A program made the translations under genes and the position numbers. Shown here piece by piece: positions 1 to 5,840 of a stretch of DNA of 10,561 nt (position 1 is the stretch's first letter; the number at the start of each line of letters is the position of its first letter). The notes beneath the pieces were generated by a model. It did not search any database and was not told the DNA's origin. It saw only the letters and a list, made by a program, of their open reading frames with translations. Origin of the DNA: Candidatus Eiseniibacteriota bacterium (GTDB lineage Bacteria; Eisenbacteria; RBG-16-71-46; CAIMUX01; WJJG01); NCBI GenBank assembly GCA_016867695.1, contig VGIY01000067.1:1-10561 (forward strand), in the 5' to 3' direction.

Positions 1-16
1 GCGACCGCTAGACATC

Positions 17-27
17 ATGGATTGACC
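17..27. repeat. Left subterminal inverted repeat of the IS
   Basis: ATGGATTGACC is matched without mismatch, in inverted orientation, at 1518-1528. The match does not extend in either direction. It lies 80 bp upstream of the transposase start, as expected for the left repeat of an IS1111-type element. Confidence 0.85.
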
Positions 28-66
28 GACCCATCCGCAAGCCGTGGGTTACGCTGCGGAGGGTGT

Positions 67-90
67 CCACCAACCGTGGCGCAGAGCCAC
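67..90 (+). promoter_or_regulatory. Alternative hairpins just upstream of the transposase ribosome site
   Basis: GTGGC at 76-80 can pair with GCCAC at 86-90 around a 5-nt loop. The same GTGG (76-79) can instead pair with CCAC at 67-70, also around a 5-nt loop, so the two structures exclude each other. The downstream hairpin ends four bases before the transposase Shine-Dalgarno sequence at 95-100. Hairpins here could limit transposase translation from transcripts entering from outside, but that role is inferred from other insertion sequences and not shown here. Confidence 0.35.
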
Positions 91-106
91 ATACGGAGGG
101 TCGGTC

Positions 107-1228
107 ATGAGGAAGTCTACTCTGTTTATCGGTCTGGATGAAGCCAAGGACTCCATCGCGGTGGCGGTGGCCGAGCCCGGGCGCAACGGCGAGGTCCGTG
201 ACCAGGGGACCATCGCCAACACCCCGGAAGCCCTCACGAAGCTCGTTCGAAAGCTGGGGCGTCCGCGGGACCTGCACTTCGCCGTGGAGGCCGGTCCCTG
301 CGGCTACGAGACGTACCGGCACCTGAAGTCCCTGGGTGCGGAGTGCCTCGTGGTGGCTCCGTCGAAGATGCCGCGCCGTCCTGGGGACCGGATCAAGAAC
401 GACCGGCGGGATGCGGCCACCCTGGCCCGCCTCCATCGGGCCGGGGAACTGACCGCGGTCTGGGTCCCGGACCGGGAGAGTGAAGCCATGCGGGACCTGA
501 CGCGGTCGCGGGAAGACGCGAAGTACGCCGAGACCCGGGCCCGGCAGCGGCTCGGCTCGTTCCTGCTGCGCCACGGCCGGCGTTATCCCGGCCGATCCCA
601 CTGGACGGCCGCGCACCTGCGGTGGATCCGGGAGCAGGCGTTCCCCCACCCGGCGCAGCAGATCTGCCTCGAGGAGTACCTCAAGGCGCTGGAGGAGGCC
701 TGCGGGCGCGTGGCCCGGTTGGCCGGCCAGATCCGGGATCTGGTGCCGCAGTGGTCGATGGCCCCGGTGGTGAACGCGCTGAGCGCCCACCGCGGCGTGT
801 CGCTGATCACGGCCTCGACGACCGTTGCGGAACTGGGTGACCTGACCCGGTTCACGAAGGCCCGGGATGTCATGGGGTTCGTCGGGCTCGTGCCTTCGCT
901 GATGGCCACGGGCCAGACGCGCCGCAGCGGATCGATCACGAAGACGGGCAACGCCCACGTGCGCCGATGCCTGGTCGAGGCGGCCTGGGGCTTCCGACAT
1001 CCCGCCCGGCGCACCGCCGTCATCCGCAAGCGCCTGGAAGGGCAACCGGAGGCGGTCCAGGAGATCGCGTGGAAGGCGCAGGTGCGGCTGTGCGGGCGTT
1101 ACCGAAAGCTGACGGGTCGCGGGAAGCATCACAACAAGGTCGTCACGGCGATCGCGCGGGAACTGCTCGGCTTCCTCTGGGCCACGGCCCGGTTGGTGCA
1201 GCCCGCCACCGTCGGCGGTGGCCAGTAG
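107..1228 (+). CDS. IS110/IS1111-family DEDD transposase
   Basis: This 373-aa recombinase is the only protein of the insertion sequence. It has the two-domain layout of the family: an N-terminal RuvC-like DEDD domain and a C-terminal Transposase_20-type domain. The four acidic positions are visible as D11 (GLDEAKD), E61 (AVEAGPCGYE), D99 and D102 (KNDRRDA). The C-terminal motif is present as RRSGSITKTGN near residues 272-282, with S276 the likely nucleophile by analogy with IS621. Length is within the normal 300-450 aa. The ATG at 107 was chosen because GGAGGG at 95-100 lies six bases ahead of it; the frame is open upstream to 44 but has no ribosome site there. Family members work with a guide RNA from the element's noncoding region to join element ends and target. 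No frameshift or stop is seen, and the gene is convergent with the chromosomal operon. Confidence 0.93.
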   Translation: MRKSTLFIGLDEAKDSIAVAVAEPGRNGEVRDQGTIANTPEALTKLVRKLGRPRDLHFAVEAGPCGYETYRHLKSLGAECLVVAPSKMPRRPGDRIKNDRRDAATLARLHRAGELTAVWVPDRESEAMRDLTRSREDAKYAETRARQRLGSFLLRHGRRYPGRSHWTAAHLRWIREQAFPHPAQQICLEEYLKALEEACGRVARLAGQIRDLVPQWSMAPVVNALSAHRGVSLITASTTVAELGDLTRFTKARDVMGFVGLVPSLMATGQTRRSGSITKTGNAHVRRCLVEAAWGFRHPARRTAVIRKRLEGQPEAVQEIAWKAQVRLCGRYRKLTGRGKHHNKVVTAIARELLGFLWATARLVQPATVGGGQ

Positions 1229-1371
1229 GCCCAGCACGGGTGCGACGCCTGGAGACAGCGGGTCATCGCGGCCACGGTTCGGGGAGAACCCTCGCTTCCG
1301 CTATGTGCACTGGAGGCGACTCCGGCACGCACGACCCTAGACCGAGGCAGCTCCCTGACGGAACGATGACC

Positions 1372-1491
1372 GGTGGTAACCAACCCACGAATATCAGAGG
1401 GATCGACCGTCGAAGGAAGGTCCCGGTGGCCCGCTGTCTCCAGGAGTCATGCCACGACAAAGGGGAGCCCCGGAACCCGGAGCCCCCCTGG
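1372..1491 (+). ncRNA. Candidate guide RNA (seekRNA/bridge RNA) of the IS
   Basis: The noncoding stretch between the transposase stop and the right inverted repeat is where IS1111 elements encode their target-selecting RNA. A hairpin, GTGG (1373-1376) with CCAC (1385-1388), is followed at once by ATATCAGAGG (1391-1400). That string is identical to 1527-1536, which spans the junction of the element with its right flank. A short hairpin, GACC (1405-1408) with GGTC (1419-1422), comes next. Then TGTCT at 1435-1439 equals the opposite strand of the left flank at 10-14. CCAGG at 1440-1444 can close with CCTGG at 1487-1491. One top-strand and one bottom-strand target match around a hairpin is the reported design of these RNAs. 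The transcript ends are guesses, and the second match is short enough to arise by chance. Confidence 0.5.
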
Positions 1492-1517
1492 ACCTGACGC
1501 GAAATAGCTGTTGAAAG

Positions 1518-1528
1518 GGTCAATCCAT
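1518..1528. repeat. Right subterminal inverted repeat of the IS
   Basis: GGTCAATCCAT is the exact reverse complement of 17-27. It ends one base before the stop codon (1530-1532, minus strand) of the neighbouring membrane-protein gene, placing the element's right edge at that stop. TTGAAA at 1511-1516, just inside the repeat, resembles a -35 box and could form part of a promoter when the element ends are joined in a circle; that is inference. Confidence 0.85.
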
Positions 1529-1529
1529 A

Positions 1530-2156
1530 TCAGAGGCGCCCGAGCGCCCTGGGAAGGTCCTCGAAGAGGTACTGGAAGCGCCCGATGAGCAGGCTGACGC
1601 GCCCCATCACGGTGTAGCCGAAGGAGGCTCCGAATCCGGCCATGAGGAAGAGGATCCCCACCCGCGAGATCCTGCCGAGCGCTCCGGTGTGCGCGGCGCT
1701 GAAGTAGAAGTAGACGAGGATCGAGGCCACTCCGACCAGGACCAGAAGCGACATGGCCAGCGCCCAGGGCGCGGCCGCCGCGGGGTCGGGGATCGTGCCG
1801 GCGATCTGCGTCAGCACGCGCTCCTGCAGGACGGAGGGAATCAGGTAGCCCGACCAGGCGGCGACGTAGAAGGCGATGGCGTAGCGGCTCAGCCAGGCCG
1901 TGCGGGGGCGCAGGCGGAAGAAGATCAGCAGGCCGAGGAGTCCGCCGGGCAGGAGCCACCACTCCCCCTGCTGGAAGACCGGGACGGTGAACTTGCGGAT
2001 GACGGCGGCGTAGAAGTAGTGGACGACGTAGTAGCCGGCCGAAACGCCGACCAGCAGGTGCTCGGCGGCGCGATAGAAGGGGTTGTCGCGGTAGAGCAGC
2101 GAGAAGATCGCCAGCGTCAGCAGCGCGCCGACCAGGATGCCGAGCTCCTCGGCCAT
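1530..2156 (-). CDS. Multi-pass membrane protein of unknown function (last gene of operon)
   Basis: This 208-aa protein is strongly hydrophobic with about six membrane segments, near residues 5-22, 33-50, 65-81, 92-109, 130-152 and 164-186. I recognise no catalytic motif. Conserved-looking stretches are LLYRDNPFYRAAEHLLVG, with charged residues between segments 1 and 2, and the C-terminal MGRVSLLIGRFQYLFEDL. The ATG at 2156 shares one base with the stop of the gene before it (TGATG) and has GGGGAGG five to six bases upstream. A GTG directly before it is in frame but too close to that ribosome site. It is the last gene of the minus-strand operon. Its TGA is at the edge of the insertion sequence, and the bases shared at both IS ends mean the uninterrupted site would give the same stop, so the protein is probably full length. 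Function is unknown; it likely belongs to a complex with the three preceding products. Confidence 0.8.
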   Translation of the reverse strand: MAEELGILVGALLTLAIFSLLYRDNPFYRAAEHLLVGVSAGYYVVHYFYAAVIRKFTVPVFQQGEWWLLPGGLLGLLIFFRLRPRTAWLSRYAIAFYVAAWSGYLIPSVLQERVLTQIAGTIPDPAAAAPWALAMSLLVLVGVASILVYFYFSAAHTGALGRISRVGILFLMAGFGASFGYTVMGRVSLLIGRFQYLFEDLPRALGRL

Positions 2157-3049
2157 CACGCCTCCCCGTCCCGCGCCGCGTCCCCGGCGGCGCGCGCCGA
2201 CCGCCTCTGGGCGAAGTAGCCGATGTTGCCCAGGACGATGAAGCAGACGATGAGCAGGTGGGCGACCGACTGGGCATCCATGCCCCGCACGCCGGCTCCG
2301 TCCCGGCCGATCAGCCGCTCATACTCGGCCGCGCCCTTCAGCCCGCCGAGGAACCCGGCCAGCTGCCCGGTCTGGTAGTAGGGATAGATCAGCACCGCCT
2401 GGATGGCGGTGTTGCCGGCGACGATGCGCTGGCCGAAGCGGCCCCCGGCCCAGATCACCCAGTACTCGGCCAGCGCGCTCGCGGTGACCGTGACCAGCAG
2501 CTCGATGTCGGCATAGCGATCGACCTCCCGCAGCAGGGGCAGCTCCGCCGACGGCGTGCCGAAGTGATCGGTGGGGAAGGTGCTGCGGATGCTCTCGCCC
2601 ATGCGCAGCATGGTCGCCGAGTAGTCGGGGTTGTAGCCGAGGAAGACGTAGTCCCGGCCGTACTGCCGCTCATGCTCGGACGCCGCCTGGCCCAGGATGC
2701 GCAGGGCGATGCCCGGGCCGCCGGCGTAGTTGGTCAGGGCGATCACCCGGACCCCGCGGGAGAAGGCGTGACGCAGCGTGGCCAGGCTCATCGGATCGAG
2801 CTCGGCCATCGTGTCCGGCTCGTAGTCGAAGCTGAAGATCATCTCGTCGCCCGGCTGCAGGCGCTCCACCTCGGCATGGTAGGCGCGCGCCTCGCGCGAG
2901 GTGCCGATCGGCAGGTGGAGCGGGCGCAGCAGCGGCAGGGCGACCGAGGCGCCGACGAGGAGGAAGATCCAGCGCCGGTCCACGCGGCCCAGCGCGGCGA
3001 GCCGGCCGGCGCGGCGCGGCGGCCTTCCGGCGGCGAGCGGGGCGGGCAC
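2156..3049 (-). CDS. Membrane-anchored protein of unknown function with large soluble domain
   Basis: This 297-aa protein has a basic N-terminus, a membrane segment near residues 26-45 (RRWIFLLVGASVALPLLRPL), a soluble domain of about 200 residues, and a second membrane segment near residues 263-282, followed by an Arg/Ala-rich tail. The soluble part alternates beta-like and helical stretches (GDEMIFSFDYEPDTMAELDP, then LRHAFSRGVRVIALTNYAGG), which suggests a Rossmann-like alpha/beta fold; I cannot name the family. The basic ends and two segments would put both termini in the cytoplasm and the domain outside the membrane. The start is GTG at 3049, three bases from the overlap-free stop of the preceding gene, with a G-rich ribosome site about ten bases ahead; a later GTG near residue 23 is a possible alternative. 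Its stop overlaps the next gene's start, indicating translational coupling. Confidence 0.78.
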   Translation of the reverse strand: MPAPLAAGRPPRRAGRLAALGRVDRRWIFLLVGASVALPLLRPLHLPIGTSREARAYHAEVERLQPGDEMIFSFDYEPDTMAELDPMSLATLRHAFSRGVRVIALTNYAGGPGIALRILGQAASEHERQYGRDYVFLGYNPDYSATMLRMGESIRSTFPTDHFGTPSAELPLLREVDRYADIELLVTVTASALAEYWVIWAGGRFGQRIVAGNTAIQAVLIYPYYQTGQLAGFLGGLKGAAEYERLIGRDGAGVRGMDAQSVAHLLIVCFIVLGNIGYFAQRRSARAAGDAARDGEA

Positions 3050-3052
3050 GCC

Positions 3053-3667
3053 TCAGGCCCCCCTGCCCAGGTAGGTGCGCTCGATGCCGAGGATGATCTT
3101 GATCGCCGTGGCCGTCATGCCCAGGCCGACGCCGATCATCACCCCGCGTTTGGCGGCCAGGTTGGGGTAGTCGAGGATCCAGGTGGAGATGTGGTTCAGG
3201 CCGATCGCCTCGCCCAGCGGCACGCGCCCGAGCATGACGATCACGCCGGCGGAGAGCAGCAGCGCGGCGTGCAGGTTGCGGGCGCGGAAGGCGCGGTAGG
3301 AGGCGCTGGCGACGTAGAAGGCGAGCAGGGCGAAGAGCGTCGACTGCATCGGCGCCTGGACGTGCTCGAACATCCAGGGATAGGGGCCGCGCGAGGGCGT
3401 GAAGAGGATCGCCGCCCCGATCATGAAGGCGAGGCCCCCCACGGTGAGCAGCGAGTAGCGCCAGCCCTCCTCGCGCCGGGCGATGCGCCTCCAGTGGTAG
3501 AGGAAGAGGCTGACCACTCCGAGGATCAGCGTCAGTCCGAAGACCACCTGCTTCCAGTCGAGGATGTTGTTGTAGCGCTCGGCGATCCAGCGGTCGGGCG
3601 TGAAGTGCTGGACGAGCATGAGCATCCCGATGACGAAGCCGAGGAGCACCGGACCCGTGCGTTTCAT
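3053..3667 (-). CDS. Multi-pass membrane protein of unknown function
   Basis: This 204-aa protein appears to cross the membrane six times, near residues 5-22, 38-58, 70-89, 109-127, 132-150 and 174-195. Loops carry a YNNILDWKQ stretch before segment 2 and TPSRGPYPWMFEHVQAPMQS between segments 3 and 4. No transporter or enzyme signature is recognised. The ATG at 3667 has GAGGAAGGGA just ahead. The 60-bp gap to the upstream gene is the longest in the operon and is very GC-rich with several self-complementary blocks (CCCCCG and CGGGGG among them), so an attenuating hairpin is possible. The downstream gene begins three bases after this stop. Operon position links it to the DUF6754-like protein and the two other membrane proteins. 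Confidence 0.8.
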   Translation of the reverse strand: MKRTGPVLLGFVIGMLMLVQHFTPDRWIAERYNNILDWKQVVFGLTLILGVVSLFLYHWRRIARREEGWRYSLLTVGGLAFMIGAAILFTPSRGPYPWMFEHVQAPMQSTLFALLAFYVASASYRAFRARNLHAALLLSAGVIVMLGRVPLGEAIGLNHISTWILDYPNLAAKRGVMIGVGLGMTATAIKIILGIERTYLGRGA

Positions 3668-3727
3668 CGTCCCTTCCTCAATCCCCCGGCGGCGGGCTCG
3701 CCGGCGCCCCGGGGCGGGGGAGATCCT

Positions 3728-4507
3728 TCAGCGGCCGAGCCAGGGCCGCACGTCGACCCCCAGGAAGGCCAGCAGCGTGCCCGCGGCCAGCAGGGCCAGG
3801 AGGATCGCCTTGGCGAGATCCTGGCCCTTGAGCGCGCCCAGGAGCAGCGGCTCGCGCGAGAGGTAGACGCTGCCGGCGTAGAGCTCCTCGCCGATCAGCG
3901 TGTAGTCGCAGGCGCAGATGAAGAAAGGCAGCTGCGAGTCGGAGTCGGTGCCGGCGATCTGGATCGCTCCGGTGGCGTTGCCCGTCTCGGCCAGCACCAG
4001 GCTCTCGGCGTAGAAGTGCCCGATGAAGAAGTTGGTCGCGGGCCGCTCCCGCATCATCGTGCCGCAGACCGCCGCGGCGTAGCCGAACTGGCTCTGCGTC
4101 GTGTAGTAGATGTCGTGGGGGTCGTAGAGGTCGGGCCGCCCGACCGCCGCGTAGGCCTCGCGGACCACTTCCTGGGCGACGGTCATGACGATCGGGTCCC
4201 GGTTGGGCATGATCAGGCGCGTCTCGTATTCGCCCGCCCGGCGCGCCACCTGGCCGAGGATGTTGATGCTGGCCACGGTGGCGACCTCCTCCAGGGGATC
4301 GAGGCCGGCCGAGTAGAGGATCGGCCGGCCCATCTCGGTCGCCCGCCCGACGGCCTCGTCGACCGCCTCCAGCCCGGCGATGCGGCGGATGTAGAGCGGC
4401 CGCCCCCGGCGGGCGAGGAGCACGAAGACGACGATCAGGGCGCCGAAGAAGAGCGTGGCCGCCGCGGTCGGCAGGCGTTCGAGATGGAACCAGCCGGCCG
4501 GGGTCAT
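3728..4507 (-). CDS. DUF6754-like membrane protein of unknown function
   Basis: This 259-aa protein has a membrane segment near residues 14-32, a soluble domain near 36-228 and a second membrane segment near 230-250. The soluble domain resembles what I recall of the uncharacterised DUF6754 family: GRPILYSAGLDPLEEVATVA, then MPNRDPIVMTVAQE, FYAESLVLAETGN, DYTLIGEELYAG and LSREPLLLGALKGQD. Acidic residues inside these blocks (E168, E175, D201, E207, E208) look conserved, but no reaction is known. Basic RRGRP after the first segment suggests the domain faces the cytoplasm, opposite to the soluble domain of the 297-aa partner. The ATG lies one base after the stop of glgC, with GAGGAGCGGAG as ribosome site, so it is very probably translated with glgC. 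It heads the four-gene membrane block. The family name is from memory. Confidence 0.75.
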   Translation of the reverse strand: MTPAGWFHLERLPTAAATLFFGALIVVFVLLARRGRPLYIRRIAGLEAVDEAVGRATEMGRPILYSAGLDPLEEVATVASINILGQVARRAGEYETRLIMPNRDPIVMTVAQEVVREAYAAVGRPDLYDPHDIYYTTQSQFGYAAAVCGTMMRERPATNFFIGHFYAESLVLAETGNATGAIQIAGTDSDSQLPFFICACDYTLIGEELYAGSVYLSREPLLLGALKGQDLAKAILLALLAAGTLLAFLGVDVRPWLGR

Positions 4508-4508
4508 C

Positions 4509-5840
4509 CTAGCTCCGCTCCTCGGTCTCGCCCTCCCAGCGCACGCTCTCTCCCGCCGCCACGGTGTCGACCTCGAGGCGTCCGAGGTCCGCTCCGGGGT
4601 CGATGCTCACGTTGCGGCCCACCCGGCAGCGGGCCGGCAGCCGCGCGCCCTTGCCGATCACCGTCATCCCCTGGTCGAGGTGGGTGGGGAAGGCGCGGCT
4701 GATCTCGTCGCCCAGCGCCGGATCGCCGACGCGGGCCAGGGGGCCGATCTCGACCTGCTTGTCGGCGACCGTGCCCTCGACCACCGCGCCGGCGCGCACG
4801 CGGGCGTCGTGGAGCAGGATCGAGTCGCGCACGACCGCTCCCGTCTCGACGATCACGCCGGGCGACAGCGCGCTGCCCTCCACGGTCCCGTGGATGCGGC
4901 ACCCGCGGGCCAGGATCGAGCGGCGCACCCGCGCGGCGGAGGCGACGTAGGCGGGAGGGTGGTCGCCCAGGCGGTCCTCGCCCAGGTTCGTGCGCACGTT
5001 CCAGCGGGGCAGGTCGAGGGCCGAGTCGGGGTCGAGCAGCTCCATCGTCGTGTCGAAGTAGGCCTTGATCGTGCCGACATCCTGCCAGTAGCCATGGAAG
5101 CGATAGGCCGACAGCCGCTCGCGCTCGAGGAGGAAGGGGAAGAGGTCGCGCCCGAAGTCGCTGCCCCCCTGCAGCCCGCAGACCTCGTCGAGCGCGCGCA
5201 GGAGCAGGTCGGTCTGGAAGGCATAGACGCCGAGGGAGACGAGATCGCTGGTCGGCTGGGCGGGCTTCTCCTCGAATCCGGTGATCCGGTCCTCGCCGTC
5301 GGCGAGGATGGTGCCGAAGAGGTGCGCCTGGGAGAGGGGCACGCGCATCACCGCGATCGTGGCGCCCGCCCGCGCGCGGATGTGGTGCTCGATCATGGCG
5401 GCGTAGTCCATGCGGTAGATGTGATCGCCGGAGAGCACCAGCGTGATCTCGGGGGCATGGCGCTGGATGTAGTCCCGATTCCGGTGGATCGCGTCGGCCG
5501 TGCCCCGGTACCAGTCCGCCTCCCGGCTGCCCGTGTGCGGCGGCAGGATCCGCGCCTCGCGGGCGCGGCCGACGAGGCCCCAGCTCTCGCCGCGGCCGAG
5601 GTGCCGGGTCAGGCTGTAGGGCAGGTACTGGGTGAGGATGCCGACGCGCTCGATGCCGCTGTTCATCGCGTTGCTAAGCGTGAAGTCGATGATCCGGTAG
5701 ACGCTGCCGAAGGGCACGGCCGGCTTGGCGCGGCGCTTGACCAGGACGTTGAGGCGGCTGCCGACGCCTCCGGCCAGGATCAGCGCGAGCACGCCGCGCA
5801 TGTCGAACCGCTGCTCGGGGAAGCGGGCGGCGTCTCTCAT
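4509..5840 (-). CDS. glgC: Glucose-1-phosphate adenylyltransferase (ADP-glucose pyrophosphorylase)
   Basis: This enzyme makes ADP-glucose from ATP and glucose-1-phosphate, the committed step of bacterial glycogen synthesis in the cytoplasm. The 443-aa sequence keeps all the signatures I can check: the nucleotide loop AGGVGSRL (23-30), RAKPAVPF (38-44), SGDHIYRMDY (137-146, D139 matching the catalytic Asp of E. coli GlgC), FEEKP (189-193, the glucose-phosphate Lys) and YWQDVGT (251-257, D254 metal ligand). Residues after about 285 form a hexapeptide-like left-handed beta-helix. The ATG at 5840 overlaps the upstream paralogue's stop as ATGA and follows GGGGGAGGAG, so this start is preferred over the internal Met14. 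The paralogue beside it lacks two of these residues, so this is the likely catalytic subunit. Confidence 0.93.
   Translation of the reverse strand: MRDAARFPEQRFDMRGVLALILAGGVGSRLNVLVKRRAKPAVPFGSVYRIIDFTLSNAMNSGIERVGILTQYLPYSLTRHLGRGESWGLVGRAREARILPPHTGSREADWYRGTADAIHRNRDYIQRHAPEITLVLSGDHIYRMDYAAMIEHHIRARAGATIAVMRVPLSQAHLFGTILADGEDRITGFEEKPAQPTSDLVSLGVYAFQTDLLLRALDEVCGLQGGSDFGRDLFPFLLERERLSAYRFHGYWQDVGTIKAYFDTTMELLDPDSALDLPRWNVRTNLGEDRLGDHPPAYVASAARVRRSILARGCRIHGTVEGSALSPGVIVETGAVVRDSILLHDARVRAGAVVEGTVADKQVEIGPLARVGDPALGDEISRAFPTHLDQGMTVIGKGARLPARCRVGRNVSIDPGADLGRLEVDTVAAGESVRWEGETEERS

Larger units (their letters stand above)
14..1531 (+). mobile_element. Complete IS110-family insertion sequence, IS1111 type
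   Basis: The element is bounded by a perfect 11-bp inverted repeat, ATGGATTGACC at 17-27 and its complement at 1518-1528. Inside are one DEDD transposase gene and a 289-bp noncoding region between the transposase stop and the right repeat. Subterminal inverted repeats plus a long noncoding region downstream of the transposase define the IS1111 group; IS110 proper lacks the repeats and has its noncoding region upstream. The trinucleotide ATC (ATCA if one more base is counted) lies directly outside the left repeat (14-16) and directly outside the right repeat (1529-1531), so the exact edges are ambiguous by a few bases and I see no longer target duplication. Two small hairpins follow the transposase: GGTTC/GAACC at 1276-1290 and GGAG/CTCC with a GCGA tetraloop at 1312-1323. 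The element looks intact and potentially active. Confidence 0.85.

Noticed and set aside
8..1237. A 409-codon open frame on the minus strand opposite the transposase
   Set aside because: The plus-strand transposase has all DEDD residues and a ribosome site; the opposite frame has only compositional bias.
1461..1488. Repeated GGAGCCCC blocks and CCGG pairs as an intrinsic terminator
   Set aside because: The possible stem is interrupted and has only a TTT tail on the minus strand, too weak to call.
1447..2277. A 276-codon minus-strand frame extending into the IS right end
   Set aside because: It is out of frame with the membrane-protein gene and its translation is Arg/Pro/Ala-rich with no hydrophobic pattern.
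2258..4702. An 814-codon open frame on the plus strand
   Set aside because: It lies opposite several confident minus-strand genes, its translation is a low-complexity mix of His, Asp, Arg, Gly and Ala, and no ribosome site or family motif was seen.
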